Assembly (NCBI RefSeq): GCF_000270285.1
Contig: NC_015738.1
Location: 2,542,001-2,606,000, forward strand
Reading direction: 5' to 3'
Length of the DNA: 64,000 bases
From: Eggerthella sp. YY7918
Lineage (GTDB): Bacteria > Actinomycetota > Coriobacteriia > Coriobacteriales > Eggerthellaceae
A program made the translations under genes and the position numbers. The notes under the pieces were generated by a model that made no database searches, was not told where the DNA came from, and was given only the letters and a program-made list of their open reading frames with translations. Of this stretch, positions 43,819 through 52,745 are shown one piece after another (position 1 is the first letter of the stretch; the number at the start of each line of letters is the position of its first letter).

Positions 43819-44686
43819 CATCCTAACGCGTCCTTTTAGTCTTCTTGCAAATCCGACAATACATTGCCATCGGCTTCCCGACGGCCAACCCCACGTGCAC
43901 CCCAAGGTTTGCACCAAAAGCCATCCGGGACATCGGGTGATTGCGATTTGCGGTAAGGGAGGCGTCGGCAAAACGGCCTTCAGCGCACTCGCGACACATG
44001 CGCTACTTCACCGAGCGGACACAGGCAGGTTACTCGTGGTAGATGCCGACCCCGCTTTTGGATTGGCGTTAGCGCTGGGCCTAGAAACCGACCGAACCAT
44101 CGCCCATGTCCGAGAGCGTTTGCTTGCGGCCGCACGCGGTACCAGTCAGGAAGCCGAACAGGAAATAGCGCAGAATCTCGACTACCTCATATTCGAATCG
44201 CTCATAGAAACCGATGAGTTTGCCTTCCTCGCCATGGGGCGCAGCCAGGATTTGGGCTGTTACTGCTCAGTCAACGACCTTTTGCGCGATGCGATGGAAG
44301 TTCTCGCGCAGGAATTCGACACCGTCCTTATCGATGGCGAAGCAGGACTCGAACAAATCAATCGCCAGGTGGTGGCTTCGGTCGATGATCTCATTATCGT
44401 AACGGATGGGTCGTTGCGGGGGCAGCGGACCGTTGACTCGGTCGTGGCTATGGCGCAGGAACACGCTCTGGTGCCGAATGATCGCATATACGTGGTTCTT
44501 AACTGTCAGGACAAAGATACCGCAAACGCCTATGACACAACGCAGATACCACGACTTTTGGGCTCCATTCCCGCAGACAGCGAGCTTGCCGCTTTCGACC
44601 GCGCAGGCACGTCGCTTCTTACGCTTCCGTCGGACAACCCAGCTTCACACGCGGTGCAGCACATCATCGACCATCTGGTCGGGTAG
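43811..44686 (+). CDS. CooC/AcsF-type metal-insertion ATPase with His-rich N-terminus
   Basis: 291 residues. The P-loop is GKGGVGKT, followed by VDADPAFGLALALGL and the CooC hallmark LGCYCSVNDLLR (CXC metal-binding motif). CooC proteins use ATP to load nickel into CO dehydrogenase or acetyl-CoA synthase. An unusual extension of about 40 residues before the P-loop is rich in His and Cys (HCHRLPDGQPHVHPKVCTK) and could bind metal. Overlaps the previous gene by eight bases. No CO dehydrogenase gene is present in the window, so its client is unclear. Confidence 0.83.
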   Translation: MPSILTRPFSLLANPTIHCHRLPDGQPHVHPKVCTKSHPGHRVIAICGKGGVGKTAFSALATHALLHRADTGRLLVVDADPAFGLALALGLETDRTIAHVRERLLAAARGTSQEAEQEIAQNLDYLIFESLIETDEFAFLAMGRSQDLGCYCSVNDLLRDAMEVLAQEFDTVLIDGEAGLEQINRQVVASVDDLIIVTDGSLRGQRTVDSVVAMAQEHALVPNDRIYVVLNCQDKDTANAYDTTQIPRLLGSIPADSELAAFDRAGTSLLTLPSDNPASHAVQHIIDHLVG

Positions 44687-44698
44687 CCGTTCGGATGC

Positions 44699-45445
44699 CT
44701 ATAAGCCTACGGGGAAACAGAAGCGGCAGAGAGCGGGGCCGACGCACCAGATACCGCAGCATAAAACCATGGGGTCGATGCCCATGCTGAAGCCACGCGA
44801 TTCGCTCTCTTGCTGATAGGCCTGACCAACCTGCTGGAACCGCTGATGAGCACGTTGATAGTCAAGATTGCCCGGCTCCATTTCGACTGCACGTCTAATG
44901 TACTCGAGCGCCAAAAGAGCATTGCCCGCACCGTCATTGGCAAGCGCGCTTAGGTAGTACCAGCGTGCCGTGCGAGAACCTGTCGCGACGGCGTCCAGCA
45001 GCTCGACGGCATACCGATAGCGCCCTGCATTCATGGCATCCACGGCGGCACGCATCTGAGGGTTGTCGCCCGCGGATGCCTCCGGATGGATGGGCTGATG
45101 GCCCATACCGCCGAAACCGAATAGGTCATCGAAGTCGATGACCGTCCAGCCATACGGCCCATCGGTTCCGTAGGGGCTTCCGGTACCGTAGCCATACCCG
45201 TATCCCTGCGCGGTGGGGTCCGCACCGCTTGCCGCCGCCGCACGTCGGTCGCTTGCCGCATACTTCTCGGGATTCACGATACGATCATACGCTTCGTTGA
45301 TCTTGTTCATACGCTCGGCAGCATCCGGATCGTTCGGATTAAGGTCGGGATGATTCTCGCGCGCCTTTTTTCGGTACGCTTTCTTCACCTCATCCAACGA
45401 TGCGCTGCGGCTCACGCCCAAAACGTCATAGGGATCTTCCGTCAC
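44699..45445 (-). CDS. J-domain protein with tetratricopeptide-like C-terminus
   Basis: 248 residues. An N-terminal J-domain (DPYDVLGVSRSASLDEVKKAYRKKARENHPD) with intact HPD stimulates a DnaK partner; then a Gly/Tyr-rich linker, a helical region with NAGRYRYAVELLDAV and NALLALEYIRRAVEMEPGNLDY like two TPR units, and a short hydrophobic Cys-containing end (LCCGIWCVGPALCRFC). GTG start after GGAGGTG; it overlaps the upstream gene by four bases, so they are coupled. Confidence 0.87.
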   Translation of the reverse strand: MTEDPYDVLGVSRSASLDEVKKAYRKKARENHPDLNPNDPDAAERMNKINEAYDRIVNPEKYAASDRRAAAASGADPTAQGYGYGYGTGSPYGTDGPYGWTVIDFDDLFGFGGMGHQPIHPEASAGDNPQMRAAVDAMNAGRYRYAVELLDAVATGSRTARWYYLSALANDGAGNALLALEYIRRAVEMEPGNLDYQRAHQRFQQVGQAYQQESESRGFSMGIDPMVLCCGIWCVGPALCRFCFPVGL

Positions 45446-46308
45446 AACGCACCTCCTTCGCCTGCGGTCTTTTCCTTCGCGGCCTTTTCTTTCGCTGCGA
45501 TCTTCTTATGGTATGCCTGCCACATGCCCGCGTACATCACACTGCGCAAGGCATGGGCATCCTGTTCAAGCGGCAGCTTTTCGAATGCCGCCGCCACATC
45601 GGCTGCGAGCAGCTGCAAGTCTTCGCGCACTTCATCGGGCTGTGCGTTCAGAAGCACCAGAGGATTATAGCTTCCCGAAGCCCGGTCGTCGTCCATATCC
45701 ACCGCAGCATCCATGACATACACGAACTTGCCCACTTTTGAACCAAAGGCACGCAAGGCATCGGCCCAAAAGTCCTCCCGCCACACAAACACCTCCGCCA
45801 GAAGCTCCCCAAAGCGGTTCGCCGCAGCATCGGGCGCAGGGATCGAACCCGCTCGCGCCTCTTCCTCCATCTGGTGGATATCCGCCATCCCCTGTTCGAT
45901 AGCCTGACACTGCCGAGGATATGTATCGCGCACCGTCCGATACGCCTTTTCCAGAAGCTGCGCAGACATGCGCGCCCGCAGCACACGATCATCTTCCCAG
46001 TCATCCAGACCCTTGTGATAGACCAATGCGACAGTCATGTCGGCGGCATAGGCGGTGCACTCGGTTTGAACGAACGCATGCGCCTTTAGCGGATGCGGAA
46101 CGCAGCGCCTTGTTCCGCACTGTTCGGTCGGTTCGTAAAGAGAACCCAACACAAGCGCCAAAAACGTCATATCGTACGTCAAGGCAAACCGAGCACCTTG
46201 ACCGTGCCGCTCGGCCAGTGCATGGCAGAGTCCGCAATAGGCCGCACGGTAGCGTTCGCGTTCTTCAGGGGCCAAATCCTCCACGCGAGGCGTGACGTAG
46301 CCAAACAT
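45442..46308 (-). CDS. DUF5685-family protein
   Basis: 288 residues. YRAAYCGLCHALAERHG near the N-terminus, GTRRCVPHPL, and DDWEDDRVLRA fit the DUF5685 family found in Firmicutes and Actinobacteria; KFVYVMDAAVDMDDDRASGSYNPL is the conserved acidic block resembling a metal or diphosphate site. Function unknown. Middle gene of a zinc-ribbon / DUF5685 / J-domain operon, which suggests a protein-quality or membrane-associated role. Confidence 0.8.
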   Translation of the reverse strand: MFGYVTPRVEDLAPEERERYRAAYCGLCHALAERHGQGARFALTYDMTFLALVLGSLYEPTEQCGTRRCVPHPLKAHAFVQTECTAYAADMTVALVYHKGLDDWEDDRVLRARMSAQLLEKAYRTVRDTYPRQCQAIEQGMADIHQMEEEARAGSIPAPDAAANRFGELLAEVFVWREDFWADALRAFGSKVGKFVYVMDAAVDMDDDRASGSYNPLVLLNAQPDEVREDLQLLAADVAAAFEKLPLEQDAHALRSVMYAGMWQAYHKKIAAKEKAAKEKTAGEGGAL

Positions 46309-46385
46309 CTTAGCGGCCGATCTTTTCAGCCAAGATGCGTCTGGCGAATTCAGTGAAAGTCATCACGACCGCGTCCATGCTAACG

Positions 46386-46802
46386 CTACGACTTAATGGT
46401 GGTTTCGGTCTTGCATTTCGGGCACACCACACGCAGCGTGCCCTTTCCGCGCGGAACACTGAGCGATTGGCCGCAGCCCTTGCACGTAAAGTACCGCGTG
46501 GTCGAACGGTTCGTCCACTTTTTCTGCATGAGCAAAAGCTGCTTCTTGGGCTTTTCGGCCACGCGTTCAAACACAGCGTTTTCGCGCTGGCGAGCTGCGA
46601 TATTTTTCGAATAGCAGCGGAAAAGCGCATAGGCCAACACGGCAAGCGACACCCATGAGGCCAGGTCAAACCCTGGAAGCAGCGACACGAACAGCAGCAC
46701 GATGCCAACGATTACAAGGAAATTGGACAGGCCGTCTGCCCCACGCCGTCCCTGCATGGCCTGAGCCATACTTCTTTGCAAACGTTCTAAAAAGTTTTTC
46801 AC
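46386..46802 (-). CDS. Membrane protein with C-terminal zinc ribbon
   Basis: 138 residues from a GTG behind GGAG. Two hydrophobic segments (FLVIVGIVLLFVSLLPG, WVSLAVLAYALFRCY) are followed by a soluble tail ending in a CKGCGQSL...CPKCKTET zinc ribbon. First gene of the operon with the DUF5685 and J-domain proteins; J-domain cofactors often carry such ribbons. No family name known to me. Confidence 0.7.
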   Translation of the reverse strand: MKNFLERLQRSMAQAMQGRRGADGLSNFLVIVGIVLLFVSLLPGFDLASWVSLAVLAYALFRCYSKNIAARQRENAVFERVAEKPKKQLLLMQKKWTNRSTTRYFTCKGCGQSLSVPRGKGTLRVVCPKCKTETTIKS

Positions 46803-46947
46803 GCCAGTTCGCGCTCCTTTTGCACCAGATGTTACGTGCGCCCAACGCACGCTTTTGTCGTTTTCTGACTATAGAGAACTGGTCTGTCCGCATTGAACAG
46901 ATTCCGATTTGTTACACAACTGAAAACCAGAAAACCGAAGGATGTCC

Positions 46948-48231
46948 CTATTCCTCTACGCGAATGACGCTCGGCTCGTCACGCAGAATGTCATCGAGTT
47001 CGGCAATCTCGGCCAACACCGCTCGGACGCTCTTTTCGCGAGCCGTATGGGTCACATACACCAGGTCAACCGTGCCGCCATCCTTCTTGCCGCGCTGCAC
47101 GACGGAGTAGACGCTCACATTGTGCTTCGCGAACACGCTTGCCATAGCAGCTAGCACACCGGAGCGGTCGGTCACCTTGAAGCGGATGTAATATTTCGTT
47201 TTGAGATCGTCCATGGGCACGATCGGCAGACTGTCGGTGCAGGTGCAGCCGACAAGCGGCCCCACGCCCAACGTCACGTGGCGCGCCACTTCCAACACAT
47301 CGCCCATAACTGCACTTGCCGCAGGACCCGAACCGGCACCTTCGCCGAAGAACATGGTTTCGCCTACCGCATCGCCCGTCACATAGATGGCGTTGAATAC
47401 GCCGTCCACCGTGGCCAGCTGATGCGACAGCGGCAACATCGTGGGATGCACGCGCACGTCGATTCCCTCGTCGGTACGATGCGCCAGAGCCAGCAACTTC
47501 ACGCAGTAGCCCATATCGCGCGCCGCATCCAAATCCATCGTCGTAACGTTACGAATACCTTCAGTGTGCACGTCGTCGATAGTCACGCGCGAATTGAACG
47601 CAATCGAAGCCAGAATGGCAATCTTAGCTGCGGCATCGAAGCCGTCCACGTCTGCCGTGGGATCGGCCTCCGCAAAGCCCTTTTCCTGGGCCTCTTTTAG
47701 CGCGTCGTCATAGCTCAAGTCGTCTTCCACCATGCGGGTCAGCATGTAGTTCGTCGTGCCGTTCACGATGCCCATGACCGAAATGATCTCGTTGGCGATA
47801 AGTGAGTGCTTCATGGGATCGATGATGGGAATGCCGCCGCCCACGCTCGCTTCAAAGGCAAGCTCTTTGCCCGCCTCGTCGGCCGCACTCATCACTTCCT
47901 CGCCGTACGTCGCCATAAGTGCCTTGTTGGCGGTAACCACGTTCTTGCCAGCTCGCAACGCGCTGAGCACCACATCGCGCGCCACCGTAGTGCCGCCAAT
48001 AAGTTCAATGACGATATCGATGTCGGGATCATTCACGATGTCGTGGTAGTCCTGCGTGAAGATGTCCTCCACACCGTGGGCGATAGCCTGCTCGGGGTTG
48101 CGCGAGCACACGCGCACCAGTTCGACATCAATGCCATAGTGACGCTTGAAATCTTCACGATGGTTCTTCAGGATGTCGATGCATCCCCCGCCGACCGTCC
48201 CCGTGCCCACGAGTCCCAGTTTTACCGTCAT
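46948..48231 (-). CDS. hom: Homoserine dehydrogenase
   Basis: 427 residues. GLVGTGTVGGG binds NAD(P); NVVTANKALMATYG and VGGGIPIIDPMK hold catalytic and substrate residues; the last about 80 residues form an ACT regulatory domain (IRFKVTDRSGVLAAMASVFAKHNVS). It reduces aspartate semialdehyde to homoserine, feeding metA/metY elsewhere in the window. AAGGGAA ribosome site; 26 bp after lysA, likely one transcript. Confidence 0.96.
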   Translation of the reverse strand: MTVKLGLVGTGTVGGGCIDILKNHREDFKRHYGIDVELVRVCSRNPEQAIAHGVEDIFTQDYHDIVNDPDIDIVIELIGGTTVARDVVLSALRAGKNVVTANKALMATYGEEVMSAADEAGKELAFEASVGGGIPIIDPMKHSLIANEIISVMGIVNGTTNYMLTRMVEDDLSYDDALKEAQEKGFAEADPTADVDGFDAAAKIAILASIAFNSRVTIDDVHTEGIRNVTTMDLDAARDMGYCVKLLALAHRTDEGIDVRVHPTMLPLSHQLATVDGVFNAIYVTGDAVGETMFFGEGAGSGPAASAVMGDVLEVARHVTLGVGPLVGCTCTDSLPIVPMDDLKTKYYIRFKVTDRSGVLAAMASVFAKHNVSVYSVVQRGKKDGGTVDLVYVTHTAREKSVRAVLAEIAELDDILRDEPSVIRVEE

Positions 48232-48257
48232 ATCAGTTCCCTTCTTTGTTCTCCTTG

Positions 48258-49613
48258 TTACACGTCCCGAGCCATGATGTCGTCGTATGTTTCGCGGCGC
48301 GTGGTCACCCGCGCTTCGCCGTCTTTCACAAACACAATGGCGGGGCGTGGTTGGCCGTTGTAGTTGCTCGCCATAGTGTAGCAATACGCGCCCGTTCCAA
48401 ACACGGCCACGATGTCGCCCAAATCCGGATGCTGCAACGGCATGTCGAGCACCACCACGTCGCCGCTCTCGCAATGCTTACCGCACAGCGTGACAATCTC
48501 GGTGCGCGGCTGGTTCGCCTTGTTGGCGATGACCGGCTCGTACTGCGCGTCATACAGCGCGGTGCGCACGTTATCGGACAGACCTCCGTCCACCGCCACG
48601 TATTTACGAATATTCGGCAGCGTTTTTAAGATACCAACCGTATAGAGGGTGAGGCCCGCCGTCGCCACCAAGCTGCGCCCCGGCTCCACCGTCAAACGCG
48701 GCAGCGGAACGCCGTATTCGTCGCAGTACTTCCTGACCGCAGCCACCGTGCATTCAGCGAACTCGTCAATGCTTGAAGGCTTATCGTCGGCCGTGTAAGC
48801 CACCCCCAAGCCGCCACCCATGTCCAGCTCTTCGATAACGTGTCCGTATTCGCGTTGGATGCGCGCCATAAGCTCAACCATCGCCTGCACCGCCTCGTCA
48901 AACGAATGCAGCGCGAAAATCTGCGAACCGATGTGGCAGTGCAAACCTACGAGGCGCACATTCGAAATCTCAAGCGCATCGGCTACGCATTTGAACGCGA
49001 AGTCTCCCAGCATGGTGAAACCGAACTTCGAATCCTCGCATCCGGTACGAATGTACTCGTGGGTGTCGGCTTCCACGCCTGGCGTAATACGCATATAGAT
49101 GTCTTGCTCGATGCCCAGCTCGCCGGCAATTTGCGACACGCGTGCAAGCTCGATGCGGCTGTCCACCACAATGCGCCCCACTCCTGCTTCCATAGCTTCG
49201 CGCAGTTCGGCGGGCGTCTTGTTGTTGCCGTGGACAAACACGCGCTCCATGGGGAATCCCGCCGCACGGGCGTACGCCAGCTCGCCGCCGCCGGAAACGT
49301 CAAGGCAGAGTCCCTCTTGGGCGACAATGCGGCATGCCTCCTTATTGATGAATGCCTTGCTGGCATAAATGACATCCGAATTCGCGTAGCGCGTGCGAAA
49401 TGCTTTGATGTAGGCCTTCATACGCGCGCGCATATCAGCCTCGTCCATAACGTAGAGGGCCGTCCCCTGCTCATGGGCAAGTTCCACCATATCCACGCCG
49501 CCGACAAACAGATGATTGTCGCGCACTTCGGCGGTAAGGGGCAGTACGGCACCCAGTTCCATGGTGGTACGATTGTCGGGTTGTTTACTCAAATCAGATG
49601 CGGGCAACGACAT
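48258..49613 (-). CDS. lysA: Diaminopimelate decarboxylase
   Basis: 451 residues, PLP alanine-racemase-like barrel. YASKAFINK contains the PLP lysine; HCHIGSQIF, GGGLGVAYT and VEPGRSLVATAG follow; CESGDVVVLD supplies the second-subunit Cys. Last step of lysine synthesis. The start is uncertain: the ATG used has only a weak GTGAG, while a GTG/ATG further upstream would extend into unlikely sequence. Confidence 0.95.
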   Translation of the reverse strand: MSLPASDLSKQPDNRTTMELGAVLPLTAEVRDNHLFVGGVDMVELAHEQGTALYVMDEADMRARMKAYIKAFRTRYANSDVIYASKAFINKEACRIVAQEGLCLDVSGGGELAYARAAGFPMERVFVHGNNKTPAELREAMEAGVGRIVVDSRIELARVSQIAGELGIEQDIYMRITPGVEADTHEYIRTGCEDSKFGFTMLGDFAFKCVADALEISNVRLVGLHCHIGSQIFALHSFDEAVQAMVELMARIQREYGHVIEELDMGGGLGVAYTADDKPSSIDEFAECTVAAVRKYCDEYGVPLPRLTVEPGRSLVATAGLTLYTVGILKTLPNIRKYVAVDGGLSDNVRTALYDAQYEPVIANKANQPRTEIVTLCGKHCESGDVVVLDMPLQHPDLGDIVAVFGTGAYCYTMASNYNGQPRPAIVFVKDGEARVTTRRETYDDIMARDV

Positions 49614-49830
49614 GCGATGTCTCACTTTCTGTTCAATTTCGATACCGCGCTCGCCTCCGGCACGGTGTGTTTTGATCAGGATATATGGTACCAGCCCTCC
49701 GTGTCTGTCCCGTGTGGAGGAAGCGAATTTCCGTAGAATGGCTATGTGTATACCAAAAGAGGCCGAAATGCCGTCCTTAATTAACCTCAATTGAGTATAA
49801 TAGGCCTCATCTCAACGAGAAAGGGGCATC

Positions 49831-50226
49831 ATGGCGAAGCAGGAACCATCCATCGATCAATGGCTCGCGGAAGCCAAGCAAGACCCGAAGGCCGCCCAAT
49901 GCGGCATGTTTCTCACCCACAATGGCGTGGTGCGCATCACGCCGAAGCGACAGGTTCGCGAAGGCGTGGAAGGCCTTGGCGACGTAGCGCGCGTGGAATT
50001 CTCCTACGATGCCGCCGGCGTCGATGCGGCCGTTGCTGAAGCGCTCACCTGGCCCGGCGTGTACTATGTACGCGTCTGGTTGAACGAAGGCACACTTGAG
50101 GTGGGCGACTCCATCATGTACGTGCTTATCGGCGCCGACATTCGCCCGAACTGCATCGACGCACTGCAGAAGCTGGTCGGCAAAATCAAAAACGACCTCG
50201 TAGTGGAAAAAGAAATCTACGCGTAA
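49831..50226 (+). CDS. MoaE-like protein (molybdopterin synthase large-subunit family)
   Basis: 131 residues. The C-terminal half (YYVRVWLNEGTLEVGDSIMYVLIGADIRPNCIDALQKLVGKIKND) follows the MoaE order of RVWHR.G.L.VGD and ID.LK, but the terminal VPIWKKE is replaced by LVVEKEIYA and the N-terminal half is atypical. Possibly a MoaE relative with altered function in Mo-cofactor sulfur transfer; no MoaD or other moa gene is near. GAAAGGGG precedes the ATG. Confidence 0.6.
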   Translation: MAKQEPSIDQWLAEAKQDPKAAQCGMFLTHNGVVRITPKRQVREGVEGLGDVARVEFSYDAAGVDAAVAEALTWPGVYYVRVWLNEGTLEVGDSIMYVLIGADIRPNCIDALQKLVGKIKNDLVVEKEIYA

Positions 50227-50252
50227 AACGCCACTTTCATCACGCATAGAAC

Positions 50253-50294
50253 ATACAGCAGGGACTCGACATACTCGCCGAGTCCCTGCTGTAT
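50253..50294. terminator. Bidirectional terminator
   Basis: Perfect 16-bp arms (ATACAGCAGGGACTCG and its complement) between convergent MoaE-like and NrfD genes. Confidence 0.8.
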
Positions 50295-50346
50295 TAAAGG
50301 CCAAACCTAAACGCTAACGCATAGGGCAGCTTAATGCGCAAGCGTA

Positions 50347-51318
50347 CTAACCCAAGAGCTGTGTCATCGTAGTAAGAACCGGATCGGCATGCGCACCCGC
50401 CATAACAATAAGAAAACGCAGCGTGCATCCACCCACGAGAGCGCTCAAGGCACCTCCAAACACAACCACCTGCTTGGTATGGCCTTTTCTCATAACGGCA
50501 ACAATAGCTACCGTAAGAGGAATCACCAAACCGATCGCTACAACCAGCACCCAGAAATATACTGCGAACGATCCACTTGCCAAGAGCTGAGCAGATTCTT
50601 GCGCAATGAGCTGTGTATGAGTGGCGGGGTCTTGCACGCCAGCCATCGAAATAAGCAAGATAGCGAGTACCACAAGCTCCAGCCCAGCGAGTGCAATAAC
50701 GCTCATCTCAAAGAAACGGCTCATCTCAAAAGACAGACCTTCCTTTTTCCGGACACAGAAAGAAATGATCTCAACAAGAGCAATACCTGTATCAAGGGCC
50801 GAAACCGTAAACAGACATGGAATGAGCACGGTATTCCAGAGCGGAATGCCGGGAGCAGACATCAGCAAGATTCCGGTATACACCGCAACGCCAAAAGCCA
50901 GTACGCATCCAACTATACCCAGCACTTTTTGAAGCGATTGCTTGCGCTCGTCAAAACCCGACCATACGTGCGCAAGAATCTTTCCCGAAAATTTCCCCAA
51001 ACAGACTGCTTCCAAAATAAATACCACAATGGCAGCAAACGCAACCCAAGCGCCGAATGTCATCCATGAGCTGAAGTTGGAGAAGCTTTGCCACATCATC
51101 ATTCCACGCAACGGGTTTATCAACTCGCTCAAGAGCAGCAATAGGCCTACGATAAGGCAGACAACAGCTGCAATGATTGAGTACATGATGGTTCGATGGT
51201 ATGCCTTGGCATCCTTATACCAAAGAACCATGGCTGCAATAAATGCGCCCGCACCCATTCCTCCCAAGAAAAGATACGCTGCCGGTTGCCAGCCCCATAA
51301 AACTTGTATTCCATCCAT
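50347..51318 (-). CDS. NrfD/PsrC-type quinol-oxidising membrane subunit
   Basis: 323 residues, eight or nine TM segments; GWQPAAYLFLGGMGAGAF is the NrfD signature, with Glu and Asp residues in the membrane half (EAVCLGKFSGKILAHVW). The family moves electrons between the quinone pool and an Fe-S partner outside the membrane. A GTG ten codons upstream is an alternative start; neither has a strong ribosome site. Last gene of the flavoprotein-cytochrome-ferredoxin-NrfD operon and its probable entry point for electrons. Confidence 0.88.
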   Translation of the reverse strand: MDGIQVLWGWQPAAYLFLGGMGAGAFIAAMVLWYKDAKAYHRTIMYSIIAAVVCLIVGLLLLLSELINPLRGMMMWQSFSNFSSWMTFGAWVAFAAIVVFILEAVCLGKFSGKILAHVWSGFDERKQSLQKVLGIVGCVLAFGVAVYTGILLMSAPGIPLWNTVLIPCLFTVSALDTGIALVEIISFCVRKKEGLSFEMSRFFEMSVIALAGLELVVLAILLISMAGVQDPATHTQLIAQESAQLLASGSFAVYFWVLVVAIGLVIPLTVAIVAVMRKGHTKQVVVFGGALSALVGGCTLRFLIVMAGAHADPVLTTMTQLLG

Positions 51319-51359
51319 ACCTACACCTATCTCGTCATATGCTTGCACGCAAGCAGGTA

Positions 51360-52082
51360 TCAGTTTGAGTCTTCTGCAGCTGGCTCCTCAGCCGATTCCT
51401 CCGCAGGAGCACTGTAGGCCATATACAGAGATGGCCGCGTTGCCGCCTCTACCATGAGAGCCTCAGGACAAAGCGCCATCAAGTCTTCAACATAGCCAAA
51501 GGTAAGTGCATCAAATTTGCAAGCTTCAGCACAGTGGGGCGTTTCACCCGGGGTGACACCATTGCTAAGGCAGCAATCGCACTTCTTCATGCCCTTTTTG
51601 TCGTACTGCGGAACGCTAAAAGGACAGGCCTGGTAGCAATACTTACAACCGATGCAGCGATCGGTATTCACCGACACAATGCCAGCTTCGCCTTTGGTGA
51701 TGGCGCCGGCAGGACATACAGACACGCAAGCAGGCTTCTCACAGTGCATGCATGATGTTGATACGTAGAGGGTGTCGCCTTCGCTCTTCTTGCGATGGCG
51801 CAAATCGCCGCTACCGTCATCCCTTATATAGGTGGTGATCTTGCGGTAAGCAGGATCTTTCTTGCGAATCTTATTGAACTCGCGACAAGCTTGCACACAG
51901 CTCTGACAATTGATGCAGTTTGCCGGTCGTACAAGAAAACCGATTTGGCGTCCCTCACCATCCGCTTCTCCAAGCGCTACCGCGGTACCTTTAGTCGCAA
52001 CAGAGATGCCTGTCACCACGATGAAAGCTCCGGCAGCCATCTTAAGAGCGCTGCGGCGGCTCATTATGGTCGCATTACTCAT
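51360..52082 (-). CDS. Tat-exported four-cluster ferredoxin, NrfC-like
   Basis: 240 residues. N-terminal SRRSALKMAAGAF is a twin-arginine signal; four Cys groups (CINCQSCVQAC, CMHCEKPACVSVC, CIGCKYCYQAC, CDCC..HCAEAC) bind four [4Fe-4S] clusters, as in NrfC/PsrB subunits. It would pass electrons from the NrfD protein to the multiheme cytochrome or flavoprotein encoded upstream. AAGGAG precedes the ATG used. The C-terminus ends in an acidic Glu/Ala-rich tail. Confidence 0.92.
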   Translation of the reverse strand: MSNATIMSRRSALKMAAGAFIVVTGISVATKGTAVALGEADGEGRQIGFLVRPANCINCQSCVQACREFNKIRKKDPAYRKITTYIRDDGSGDLRHRKKSEGDTLYVSTSCMHCEKPACVSVCPAGAITKGEAGIVSVNTDRCIGCKYCYQACPFSVPQYDKKGMKKCDCCLSNGVTPGETPHCAEACKFDALTFGYVEDLMALCPEALMVEAATRPSLYMAYSAPAEESAEEPAAEDSN

Positions 52083-52105
52083 GATTTCATACTCCTTCAG
52101 CTCGC

Positions 52106-52732
52106 CTAGTGACAGGTTCCGCACTCGTAGACGTTTTCGTGGTGGCAACTGATACACAATGCCTTGGCCGTCTCCTCAGTGCTTTCGTTGCTGTGCCAGC
52201 TATGGCAGCTCCCACAAGTGATTTCGCTATGCCCCGTTCCTATTGACATAACCTCATGAGGGTTCACCACCGTACCCTCGGAATCAACGAGGACCGTGTT
52301 CGAGGCGGTCAAAGCCACCAGGTTTTCATCCTCATGACATTCAGTCATACAACTCTGATTGGCTACACTGGTACGGCGTAACTCGCCGCGCATAGTCGCA
52401 CCAGGCGAAAAAGAGCTGTGGGCCCGCTTTAGTTCGCTTGTGACCTCATGACACTCAACGCAATCAGCATCGGCGTGATCTTCTATCCCGTACAAGCAGT
52501 CTCCGGCCTCAGCTGAAACGGCTTCATTCTCATGACAACCAGCGCAGTTCAAATCGGCTTTGAACTCAAACCCGCCTTCGCCGCCATCGGAAGACACCTG
52601 AGAGGTCAGTCCTTTCCAAGAGTGAACAACTGCTGAAGATTCACTTGCTATATTTTGATTGCAACCTATGAGACAACAGGCAGTAATCGCCCCTACCACT
52701 ATGAGAATAAGCGCCATTTTGTTCTTTTTCAC
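52106..52732 (-). CDS. Multiheme c-type cytochrome lipoprotein
   Basis: 208 residues. Signal peptide with lipobox (ACCLIGC). Five CXXCH heme motifs (CAGCH, CVECH, CGSCH, CISCH, CGTCH) plus a CMTECH that has three residues between the cysteines, which may bind a sixth heme or be degenerate. Starts with GTG behind GGGAGG. Placed directly after the flavoprotein gene, it plays the part of the N-terminal heme domain of flavocytochrome c fumarate reductases as a separate subunit. Confidence 0.9.
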   Translation of the reverse strand: MKKNKMALILIVVGAITACCLIGCNQNIASESSAVVHSWKGLTSQVSSDGGEGGFEFKADLNCAGCHENEAVSAEAGDCLYGIEDHADADCVECHEVTSELKRAHSSFSPGATMRGELRRTSVANQSCMTECHEDENLVALTASNTVLVDSEGTVVNPHEVMSIGTGHSEITCGSCHSWHSNESTEETAKALCISCHHENVYECGTCH

Positions 52733-52745
52733 AAGGACACCTCCC

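Noticed and set aside
43027-44686. A CO dehydrogenase/acetyl-CoA synthase locus
   Set aside because: No CODH catalytic subunit, no A-cluster domain, no corrinoid protein or methyltransferase in the window.
46310-46378. 22-codon open frame between the zinc-ribbon and DUF5685 genes
   Set aside because: ATG and stop are present but there is no convincing ribosome site and the peptide is too short to judge.
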